Shown here: positions 28,829-36,194 of the stretch, piece after piece
Position numbering within the stretch: position 1 is the first letter of the stretch
Layout: each line of letters begins with the position of its first letter
From: Cognataquiflexum rubidum
GTDB taxonomy: Bacteria; Bacteroidota; Bacteroidia; Cytophagales; Cyclobacteriaceae
Length of the DNA: 64,000 nucleotides
Assembly (NCBI RefSeq): GCF_022538115.1
Contig: NZ_JAKZAL010000008.1
Span: forward strand, 167,575 to 231,574
Direction: 5' to 3'
Notes under the pieces: model-generated
Told to the model about the DNA's origin: nothing
The model's database searches: none
The model's input: the letters and a program-made list of their open reading frames with translations, nothing else
Position numbers and translations under genes: made by a program

Positions 28829-28842
28829 GGAATAATATTGGC
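28829..28842 (+). promoter_or_regulatory. Sigma54-like -24/-12 box upstream of the first EPS operon
   Basis: GGAATAATATTGGC has the canonical GG-N10-GC, but its -24 half (GGAAT) is poorer than the GGCAC of the other boxes. The -12 GC lies 30 bp before the ATG at 28873. Confidence 0.4.
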
Positions 28843-28872
28843 ATAAAGTGATTCAACAAACAAAACAAAAAA

Positions 28873-29304
28873 ATGACAACAATAAGTAAAAAAGTATTTG
28901 TAGTAGACGATGACAGATTTCATTTGGAAATCATGGAACAACTTCTGAAAAACAATGGCATAGAGGAAGTAACCCTTTTCGAAACTGGCATGGACTGTCT
29001 CGCGGAAATACATCAAAATCCCTACATCGTATTTTTGGACCATCAGATGGATGTGTATTCAGGATACGAGACACTCCGAAAAATCAAAAGATATAACCCC
29101 AATATTTTTGTGGTGATGGTATCCGGTCAAAGTGACATTCAAACCGCTGTGGATACCCTCAAGCATGGGGCGGTTGACTACCTACAGAAAGACGGAAACC
29201 TGGAAGTGAATATTCTGGCAGTGATCCAAAGGATTGAAGTAATCAAACAAAAGCTGAAAGACCGAAAGCCATCCGTCCTCAAATCCTTCCTGAACCTCGT
29301 TTAA
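28873..29304 (+). CDS. Single-domain response regulator (CheY-like receiver)
   Basis: 143 residues with nothing but a receiver: acidic D12-D13-D14, phosphoacceptor D56 (IVFLDHQMD), Ser in VMVSGQSD and Lys in YLQKDG. The short C-terminal tail has no output domain. It is the first gene of the EPS export operon, 2 bp before the wza-like gene. It may act as a phosphate sink for, or take phosphate from, the nearby hybrid kinase, or bind an EPS component; none of these can be chosen from the sequence. Its receiver is close in style to that of the NtrC-type regulator at 18689 (both have AVxxLKxGAxDY). Confidence 0.9.
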   Translation: MTTISKKVFVVDDDRFHLEIMEQLLKNNGIEEVTLFETGMDCLAEIHQNPYIVFLDHQMDVYSGYETLRKIKRYNPNIFVVMVSGQSDIQTAVDTLKHGAVDYLQKDGNLEVNILAVIQRIEVIKQKLKDRKPSVLKSFLNLV

Positions 29305-29306
29305 CT

Positions 29307-30050
29307 ATGAAAAGGTTTTTAACCCTCGTATTTTTTGCTGCTTTGGGCTTGTCCTCTTGCAAAACCACCAACCTGTTTGTGGACAAAGAGGCTGGGAATG
29401 CTGTCGCGGATCTAGACAGTATCTTTTTGCCCGAGGGCAATTATGAGTACCATATCAGAAAAGATGACAAGATCACCGTCAGCATCTGGGGAGAGGACGA
29501 CTTGAGTGTAGGTTCCACTTACGGGATTTATAATTCCAATGAAGTGTATGGCAAATGGCTGATGGTAGATGCACTAGGGAATATCGAAATTCCAAAAATC
29601 GGTTCGGTCAAAGTGGAAAACATGACTACCGGTCAACTCAAACAAGCCTTAGAAATCCGCTTTGGAGAATGGATCAAAAACCCAGTAGTGGACATCAAAA
29701 TCCTAAACCGCGAAATCACGGTCTTAGGTGAAGTTCGAGATCCTCAGGTAATCAATGTGGACAAAGAGCGCAATACCCTTTTGGAAATGATCACCCGCTG
29801 CAAAGGATTGGAAAATTATGCCAATGCCAAAAACATCAAGGTCATGAGACAGGTAGGAGAGGACGTCTTTGTCGCCAATATCGACCTGACTGAAAATGGA
29901 GATTACCTCAGGAAAAACATCAACCTCTACCCTGGCGATGTAGTGGTCGTTCCTTCCAAGAAAAATAAAGAATTTGATAGAAGGGTTTCCATCATCATCC
30001 CTTTTGCCACAGCAATAACAGCCGCAGCCATCCTTTTTGGAGCATTATAA
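29307..30050 (+). CDS. Polysaccharide export outer membrane lipoprotein (Wza family)
   Basis: 247 residues with a lipoprotein signal (LGLSSC). A Poly_export domain follows (YHIRKDDKITVSIWGEDDLS … DALGNIEIPKIGSVKVENMT), then a single SLBB-type domain (ITVLGEVRDPQVINV), and a hydrophobic C-terminal helix (IIIPFATAITAAAILFGAL). It forms the outer-membrane channel through which the capsule or EPS leaves the cell. It is shorter than E. coli Wza (about 380), as usual in Bacteroidota. It sits between the receiver gene and the Wzc-like gene. Confidence 0.93.
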   Translation: MKRFLTLVFFAALGLSSCKTTNLFVDKEAGNAVADLDSIFLPEGNYEYHIRKDDKITVSIWGEDDLSVGSTYGIYNSNEVYGKWLMVDALGNIEIPKIGSVKVENMTTGQLKQALEIRFGEWIKNPVVDIKILNREITVLGEVRDPQVINVDKERNTLLEMITRCKGLENYANAKNIKVMRQVGEDVFVANIDLTENGDYLRKNINLYPGDVVVVPSKKNKEFDRRVSIIIPFATAITAAAILFGAL

Positions 30051-30062
30051 TCCCTCAAAAAC

Positions 30063-32252
30063 ATGAACGATTCTTTGAATTTTGTCAAACCCTACCTGCG
30101 TGGCTGGCCTATCATCATCGGAGCAATGGTGCTCGCATTTTTGATAGCAAGCAGGTACCTGCAGTATGTAACTCCTATGTATGAAAGCACAGCTAAATTG
30201 CGTTTGGCGGATTTGACAGAGGGTGTTCCCAACAGTAACCTCTTCAAGGACCTGGATGTATTTGCCTCTACCCAAAAAATAAACGGAGAAATAGAATTGC
30301 TAAAATCTTATGCACTGATTTCCAAGGCATTGGAAAAAGTTCCTTTTGAAGTTCAGGTTTTCAGGTCAGGGAGCATCCGAAAGACAGAATTGTTCCAGGA
30401 CAGCCCTGTTATCATTACTCCTTTGCAGTGGAATGAAAATCTCAAAGATGTCACCTTCCGCCTAAGCATTAGTGAAAACCAGGATTTGACCATCCGTGAT
30501 GAAAAGAATAATGTGTATAGCGGCCATATTGGCGACACGGTGTTGATCGAAAATTCATTGGCGGTCATCCAGCTGAATGAAACATTGCTCAAAGAAAAGA
30601 ATTACCTAAAAATCGCGGATGAGTATTTGTTCACAGTCAACAGTCTTTCAAAACAAATCAGTCAGATCAATGCGGGGATTGATATCATCGCAGTGGACAA
30701 GGATATTCCTGTCATCAGGATCAGCTTCAAGTCTTCCCATCCCGGTAAGGCAGCCATGTTTCCTAATGCCTTGGCAGAAGCGTATATCGAAGACTACATC
30801 GAAAATAAATACGGGGCGGCAAATGTCACGGTACAATTCCTGAACGAACGTATCGCCGAAATCAGCGAAAAACTGGTTGAATCTGAGGAAATGATTCTCA
30901 ATTACCGCGACGTTAACAGCATCACCAATATCAAGCAGGAAACAGAAACCGATCTCCGGCAGATTTCCCAACTCAAAATCCAACAAACCAACCTGAAGAT
31001 GAGTCTGGAGGCGATTAAGGATTTGGAAAAGTATGTCCAGTCAGGAAAGGAAAATTTTCTAGAACTGGCCCCGAATTTTGAGGCTTTTACTGACCTGCTT
31101 TCGACAGAAATCATCAAGAACATCAAACAGCTTCAGGCAGAAAAAAAGGATTTGCTCTTACAGTACACCGAAAAGGATGAAAAGGTCATCGTCGTGGATG
31201 CCAAAATCCAGGATTTGACCTCCTATCTCGCCGAAAGCATCACCAATACCCGCAAAAATCTCCAGACCAAATATGACAAGTTGAGTTTTGACATCTCAGA
31301 ATCAGAGAAAGTCTTCATAGAAGTTCCTGAAAAAGAAAGAATGATGACCATCCTGAACCGTGAGTTTGAGATTTTCCAACAGTCATACAATTTCCTCAAC
31401 CAAAAGAAAATCGAAGCTGAAATCGCCAAAGCCGCCAAGATAGCCTTTCACCGGATCATCACCCCCGCCTCAATAAGCAAAGAGCCTGTTTCGCCCAATC
31501 GCATCATCATCAAAGCCGTCTCCGCCATTCTCGGAATGTTTGGTGCCATGTCTTTGATATTTGTGGTGCACATGCTCAAAGGCAGGGTCAACGACCAGGC
31601 TTCGGTCGAATCCAACAGCATGATCCCGATAGCCGCAGCTGTTCCCAAACTTAAAAATGATAATGAAAAGGAAGACTTTTTCTTAAAAACCATCGCCCAA
31701 TGGGAAGTAAAAGGTCTGCTGAACAACAACCAAATCAGTTGTTTTACCGGCTTTGACCATAAGCATGGAGTAAGTTTTATCGCCAAGGAAATGGCCAATG
31801 CAGCATGGAGACAAAGTAGAAAAGTGCTTTTGTTGGAGATCAGAAACCAGGATATTGAACCAGGTAGTGATTTCTATCAAGAGGAAATCATCAATAAGAA
31901 TACCATTAAAGGAATCGTATCTGCGTCGCAATTAAAAACAGTAACTACAAAAGATTGGCAGGAATTCCTTCAGAAAAAAGCTTCGGAATATGACCAAACC
32001 ATAATTATCAACACCGACTTTGGTCAACCATACACATTGGCCACCATGGCTGCTTCCGGTTTGAATATCGTGTGTTTGGATACTCGTCTTACACCCGCCA
32101 AATTGATAACAGAAGTGGATTTGATCAAAGAAGAATACAAGTTGCCCCAAGTCTTCCTTGCACTCAACCGAGCAGGGTATAACCCAAGCCTTATCAGGGA
32201 AAGTATTCAATTCATCCAAAAGGGGCTTAAAACCCTAAAAAGAAAAGGATAA
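30063..32252 (+). CDS. Wzc-like polysaccharide co-polymerase with degenerate kinase domain
   Basis: 729 residues: membrane segment at about 14-36, Wzz-type chain-length domain with long coiled coil (about 230-450), second membrane segment (about 480-505), then a cytoplasmic domain of BY-kinase shape (about 530-729). The expected Walker A (GxxxxGKS/T) is missing: the matching stretch reads FTGFDHKHGVSF near residue 560. The Walker A' aspartates are also altered (LLLEIRNQD), and there is no C-terminal Tyr cluster (end KTLKRKG). It should set EPS chain length and contact the Wza protein, but is probably not an active tyrosine kinase. Confidence 0.88.
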   Translation: MNDSLNFVKPYLRGWPIIIGAMVLAFLIASRYLQYVTPMYESTAKLRLADLTEGVPNSNLFKDLDVFASTQKINGEIELLKSYALISKALEKVPFEVQVFRSGSIRKTELFQDSPVIITPLQWNENLKDVTFRLSISENQDLTIRDEKNNVYSGHIGDTVLIENSLAVIQLNETLLKEKNYLKIADEYLFTVNSLSKQISQINAGIDIIAVDKDIPVIRISFKSSHPGKAAMFPNALAEAYIEDYIENKYGAANVTVQFLNERIAEISEKLVESEEMILNYRDVNSITNIKQETETDLRQISQLKIQQTNLKMSLEAIKDLEKYVQSGKENFLELAPNFEAFTDLLSTEIIKNIKQLQAEKKDLLLQYTEKDEKVIVVDAKIQDLTSYLAESITNTRKNLQTKYDKLSFDISESEKVFIEVPEKERMMTILNREFEIFQQSYNFLNQKKIEAEIAKAAKIAFHRIITPASISKEPVSPNRIIIKAVSAILGMFGAMSLIFVVHMLKGRVNDQASVESNSMIPIAAAVPKLKNDNEKEDFFLKTIAQWEVKGLLNNNQISCFTGFDHKHGVSFIAKEMANAAWRQSRKVLLLEIRNQDIEPGSDFYQEEIINKNTIKGIVSASQLKTVTTKDWQEFLQKKASEYDQTIIINTDFGQPYTLATMAASGLNIVCLDTRLTPAKLITEVDLIKEEYKLPQVFLALNRAGYNPSLIRESIQFIQKGLKTLKRKG

Positions 32253-32253
32253 T

Positions 32254-33480
32254 ATGAAATTTGCAAACAGTCCCAAGGTCATTGTCCTTCTCGATCAGGC
32301 GCTTTTTAGCGGCACGAGTTTTCTGTGCACCGTCATCATCGCAAGGATGTTGGACATGGAAACTTTCGGCCAATACTCGGGCTATTTATTGGGAATTTAC
32401 CTTGCAGTAAGTGGCATTGGTGCATTTGTGATCCAACCCTTGCAGGTTTTGGTAGGACAAACTACAAACCTGAAGCAATATTTGACTTTTGCTTTTTGGC
32501 TTCAGGTTTTGGCCGTTTTGATATTTGTGGCGTTGATTTTTGTAATTGCCTTTGTCATTCAGGCCAATATCCCTTTTTCAGCTTTGTTATTTGCAGCAGG
32601 CTTTCTTTTGCATGACTTTGGCAGGAGGGTATTATTGGCCACAAACCGTCCCAAATCCACGCTTTTGTTGGATGCTATTTCCACTTTGGGATTGTCAGCA
32701 GCCCTTTTCATTTTCTATTTGGATCATCAAAAAGACCTCTCTTCCCTGTTCAGCTATGTAGCAATACCTTACCTTTTGTCCTCTCTGCTTCTTTTTTGGC
32801 AGATCAAGCCAATTTACTTTGAAAATGCGGTACTTGTTTCATCATTTCGCTTACATGTAATCGAAGGTAAGTGGTTGTTTCTCACGGCCATCACCCAATG
32901 GTGGTCCAGCAACCTGTTTGTGGTGGCCTCGGGGATTTACCTTGGAGCGGCTGCTTTGGGTGCCTTGAGACTTGCCCAATCCCTGATGGGTGTATTGAAT
33001 GTGTTGCTGCAGTCTTTTGAAAATTACATTCTTCCCCAGACTGCCGCCATCATAAATACCGATGTCCATCAAGGTATGGCCTACCTGACCAATGCCAGCC
33101 GCAAAGCAGGGATGTTGTTTTTGCCCGTGTTGGCGGTCACGCTCATCTTCTCCCAACAAATATTTGTATTGGTAGGAGGGAAGGAATATGCTTCATATGC
33201 CTACCTCCTGCAGGCAATCACCTTGTTGTATGTATTGGTTTTCATCAGCCAACCCATACGATTATTGATCCGCGCCTTGAGACTCAACAGGCATTTCTTT
33301 TACGGCTATTTGTTTAGCCTGACATTCGCATTGGTTTTTTCCCATGCGCTTCTTTCAAATTTTGGGTTGTCCGGAGTCCTGATAGGATTGGCAGCTTCCC
33401 AGTTGCTCCTGATAGCGTACTGGGTATACATTTTATTAAACAGAAATCTTCAATTATGGAAATCATTCACATCGTTTTAG
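32254..33480 (+). CDS. Wzx-type polysaccharide flippase (MOP superfamily)
   Basis: 408 residues, almost entirely hydrophobic, with about 12 predicted membrane segments. The N-terminus (LDQALFSGTSFLCTVIIARM … FGQYSGYLLGIYL) is typical of oligosaccharide flippases. It moves lipid-linked repeat units across the inner membrane. It starts 1 bp after the Wzc-like stop, and its end overlaps the next glycosyltransferase gene by 25 bp. At 408 residues it is slightly short for Wzx (420-500). Confidence 0.85.
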   Translation: MKFANSPKVIVLLDQALFSGTSFLCTVIIARMLDMETFGQYSGYLLGIYLAVSGIGAFVIQPLQVLVGQTTNLKQYLTFAFWLQVLAVLIFVALIFVIAFVIQANIPFSALLFAAGFLLHDFGRRVLLATNRPKSTLLLDAISTLGLSAALFIFYLDHQKDLSSLFSYVAIPYLLSSLLLFWQIKPIYFENAVLVSSFRLHVIEGKWLFLTAITQWWSSNLFVVASGIYLGAAALGALRLAQSLMGVLNVLLQSFENYILPQTAAIINTDVHQGMAYLTNASRKAGMLFLPVLAVTLIFSQQIFVLVGGKEYASYAYLLQAITLLYVLVFISQPIRLLIRALRLNRHFFYGYLFSLTFALVFSHALLSNFGLSGVLIGLAASQLLLIAYWVYILLNRNLQLWKSFTSF

Positions 33481-34553
33481 GCAAAGCCAATCCTGACCGC
33501 CTAAATGGGGTAAATAAGGTGGTTTTTCACCTTGCCACAGAACAATCCAAAGCCGGAAAAAAGGTTCAGGTTTGGGGTGTCACGCCAAATCCAGTCCATG
33601 ATTATCCGGAAAGAAATTTCAAGACGCTGCTGTTTAAGGCGGAGAGTTTTCCTTTTGCTGTAAATGCTGCATTGAAAAAGGCAATTCTATCTAACCGTAA
33701 CGCCGTTTTTCACCTGCATGGCGGATGGATACCGCTCTTTAGCAGCCTGTCCGGTATTTTGGCTAAAAACCACATCAAATATGTACTCACACCCCATGGC
33801 GCTTACAATGAAGTAGCCATGAAACGCAGTTCCTTTCAGAAGAAAAACTATTTCCATTTGTTCGAAAAATCCCTGCTCCAAAGGGTTCATAAAGTGCATG
33901 CCATCGGCAAAAGTGAGGTAGAGGGTCTGAATCATATTTTCCCACATGCCCATTCATTTTTGTTGCCTTATGGATTTGATTTGAACACGGACAGTATCAA
34001 AACTTTAAAAAATAAAGACTTTACCATAGGATTTGTCGGTCGCTTGGACACGCATACCAAAGGCTTGGATTTGTTGATGGAGGCCTATGCTATTTTCCAT
34101 AAAAAATATCCCGATTCCAAATTATGGATTATTGGGGAAGGGGAAGGACAGGCTTACCTGGAGAATTTCATCACCGAAAAACAACTCAAAAATGTAGTGC
34201 TTTGGGGCAAAAAATTTGGAACAGAAAAGGATGCATTGATTGGTAAAATGCACGTTTTTGCCCATCCTTCGAGGAATGAGGGCCTTCCAACAGCTGTCTT
34301 GGAAGCAGCAGCATTGGGTACACCTACCATCGTCACTTATGCTACCAATTTGGCCGAATATGTCTCAGAATTTAAGGCTGGCATAGGCATTGAAAATGAA
34401 AGTATAAATGCCCTGGAAAAAAGTATGGAGGTGATCTATAATGCCTATCAATCCGGGCAAATGGATACTTATATCCAAGGTGCCAAAGAAATGCTTGAAA
34501 ATGTTTTTGCTTGGCCTGTTTTGGTCGAGAAGTTTGATGAATTGTATCGGTAA
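33456..34553 (+). CDS. GT4-family glycosyltransferase
   Basis: 365 residues, GT-B fold. The N-terminal Rossmann domain has LNGVNKVVFHLATEQ and the acceptor-side HGGWIP / TPHGAY motifs. The C-terminal half has IGFVGRLDTHTKGLDLL and the family signature HPSRNEGLPTAVLEAAALG with the E-x7-E pattern. It adds a sugar to the lipid-linked EPS unit; the sugar cannot be told from the sequence. It overlaps the flippase gene by 25 bp and abuts the polymerase gene with no gap. Confidence 0.9.
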   Translation: MEIIHIVLGKANPDRLNGVNKVVFHLATEQSKAGKKVQVWGVTPNPVHDYPERNFKTLLFKAESFPFAVNAALKKAILSNRNAVFHLHGGWIPLFSSLSGILAKNHIKYVLTPHGAYNEVAMKRSSFQKKNYFHLFEKSLLQRVHKVHAIGKSEVEGLNHIFPHAHSFLLPYGFDLNTDSIKTLKNKDFTIGFVGRLDTHTKGLDLLMEAYAIFHKKYPDSKLWIIGEGEGQAYLENFITEKQLKNVVLWGKKFGTEKDALIGKMHVFAHPSRNEGLPTAVLEAAALGTPTIVTYATNLAEYVSEFKAGIGIENESINALEKSMEVIYNAYQSGQMDTYIQGAKEMLENVFAWPVLVEKFDELYR

Positions 34554-35849
34554 ATGAAACTGGAATTTATACCCAAAGACCATAGTGCCTTTCTCAGGAA
34601 AATCAATTGGCAGTTGTTGCTGATCTTGCTCCTGATGACAGCCTGTTTTTTTACATGGAGTGAAAATGTGGTCATCACCCGCATCATTAAAGTCATTGGG
34701 CGGATGGGCATGTTGGCCGCTTCTTGGTATGTGTACCGAAGCATCATTCAATATGGCGCTGCTGACAATCTAAAAACTAACAATGTGCTCTCCATCAGTT
34801 TTTATGGACTGTACCTGCTTTTGGGTTTTGCCTCGTTTATGTGGAGCACCAATGTCGGCTACAGTGCCTTGCAGTGGTTTATGACTTCCCAAACATTGGT
34901 TTTCTGCTTTTTCTTTGTCAAAAGTCTGTATTTATTGGATCAATATTTCCCCAAGCATCCCATCAGACTTTATAACCTCCTAGGCAACAGTGCCTTTTTG
35001 CTGATCTTGGTTTTTGTCATCGGAATGTGGGTCAATCCGGATGTGTTTTACCGCCTTACCCATGGAGGCGAGGAGGCACGTCTGGGAGGATACATGATGA
35101 ATCCCAACGAATTGGGCATGCTGGCAGGAGTGGGGGTTGCAGGGCTGATGTTTGATATCCGAAGAAACTACAACAAATGGTGGACGATTGTCAAACTGCT
35201 CATCTTGTTCTATGGCTTGTTTGCGACAGGTTCTCGTTCATCCTTGATTGGGGCTTTGTTGATCATCGGGTTTCATGTCTTACAATCAGAACAGAAAAAG
35301 TTCGCCATTGCCGCTATGGTGATCATGATGATGGTGGCCCCGATTGCCATCTATAAAGTGGTGCTCAAAGACGGAGATCCCGAAAGGATGGAGGAAGTCC
35401 TCACCTTAACAGGAAGGCTTCCTTTCTGGCAGGCCTTGATTAATGAAGGCCTGCCAAGAGAACCTTTGCTTGGATTCGGGTTTATGCGGATCGATTACAA
35501 AGAGTATTTTCAAAGTGCCCATACCTACCCCGGCAAAATGACCCACAATACCTTTATGCAGGTACTGATGAACCTAGGGTTGGTAGGAATGACTTTGGTG
35601 CTTTTTCAGATGATTTTTACTGCCCGGGGGATTTTACGGGAAGATGCAGAAAAGAAGCTGATGCTTTTTTGCCTGCTGATACCCATCATCATCAATTCCT
35701 TTACTGAATTTGGTGTTTTTGGAGAATCCAATTACGGGATTCTATTCTACCAATTGGTCATTCTCTACATCTCTTTCCAAGCCGGAAAAATCCTTACCCC
35801 GAGACATCGCCTTCATTTGGTCAAAATGGGGAGGATATGTTTGAAGTAA
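34554..35849 (+). CDS. Wzy-type polysaccharide polymerase (O-antigen ligase family)
   Basis: 431 residues with about 10-12 membrane segments and the Wzy_C/O-antigen ligase pattern: a large loop with GGYMMNPNELGMLAGVGVAG, then FATGSRSSLIGALLI, and a periplasmic loop with HNTFMQVLMNLGLVG. It polymerises EPS repeats at the periplasmic face. The ATG directly follows the stop of the glycosyltransferase gene. It is the last gene of the operon that starts at 28873. Confidence 0.9.
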   Translation: MKLEFIPKDHSAFLRKINWQLLLILLLMTACFFTWSENVVITRIIKVIGRMGMLAASWYVYRSIIQYGAADNLKTNNVLSISFYGLYLLLGFASFMWSTNVGYSALQWFMTSQTLVFCFFFVKSLYLLDQYFPKHPIRLYNLLGNSAFLLILVFVIGMWVNPDVFYRLTHGGEEARLGGYMMNPNELGMLAGVGVAGLMFDIRRNYNKWWTIVKLLILFYGLFATGSRSSLIGALLIIGFHVLQSEQKKFAIAAMVIMMMVAPIAIYKVVLKDGDPERMEEVLTLTGRLPFWQALINEGLPREPLLGFGFMRIDYKEYFQSAHTYPGKMTHNTFMQVLMNLGLVGMTLVLFQMIFTARGILREDAEKKLMLFCLLIPIIINSFTEFGVFGESNYGILFYQLVILYISFQAGKILTPRHRLHLVKMGRICLK

Positions 35850-35864
35850 ATCAATTTATTTTTA

Positions 35865-35995
35865 TTCGATATTGGGATATTGGATATTAATTGATATTGG
35901 ATATTAATGGATATTGGATCAGCCGCGGCGGACAAGTTATTGATTGATATTGGATCCTCCGTAACGGATAAGTTACTGATTGATACTTAGGCCGA
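35865..35995. repeat. GATATTGGATATTAAT low-complexity repeat
   Basis: Repeated variations of GATATTGGATATTAAT with two inserted palindromic bits (GCCGCGGCGGACAAGTTA and TCCGTAACGGATAAGTTA). It separates the polymerase gene from the next EPS operon. The remainder of the 35850-36194 gap holds palindrome C and the sigma54-like box. Confidence 0.75.
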
Positions 35996-36081
35996 AAAGG
36001 ATGCTTAATTATTTTTTAATAATGGCAGACTAGCCTGTAACCATATCAAATTTTTCAAAAATGGTTTCCAAAACATTACAT

Positions 36082-36100
36082 TTTTCCAAAATATGGAAAA
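36082..36100. promoter_or_regulatory. Palindrome C, candidate activator site
   Basis: TTTTCCAAAATATGGAAAA, identical over 19 bp to the site at 23952, centred at 36091 and 64 bp before the GG of the box at 36155. An extra half-site GTTTCCAAAA is at about 36064. Confidence 0.6.
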
Positions 36101-36154
36101 TTTATTTTCCCTAAAATAGCCTTATAACCCTGTTTTTCAATGATTTATGTTTCA

Positions 36155-36168
36155 GGCACTGCATTTGG
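36155..36168 (+). promoter_or_regulatory. Sigma54-like -24/-12 box upstream of the second EPS operon
   Basis: GGCACTGCATTTGG, with CA before it and CATAAG after it. The GGCAC half matches the sigma54 -24 consensus; the -12 dinucleotide is GG rather than GC. It lies 27 bp before the ATG at 36195. Confidence 0.55.
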
Positions 36169-36194
36169 CATAAGTCAGAAAACAAGATTAAAAA

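Noticed and set aside
36155..36168. Ordinary Bacteroidetes sigma-A promoter for the second EPS operon
   Set aside because: No TAnnTTTG -7 box with a TTTG at -33 could be found between the low-complexity repeat and the ATG; the GGCAC…TTTGG box fits better.
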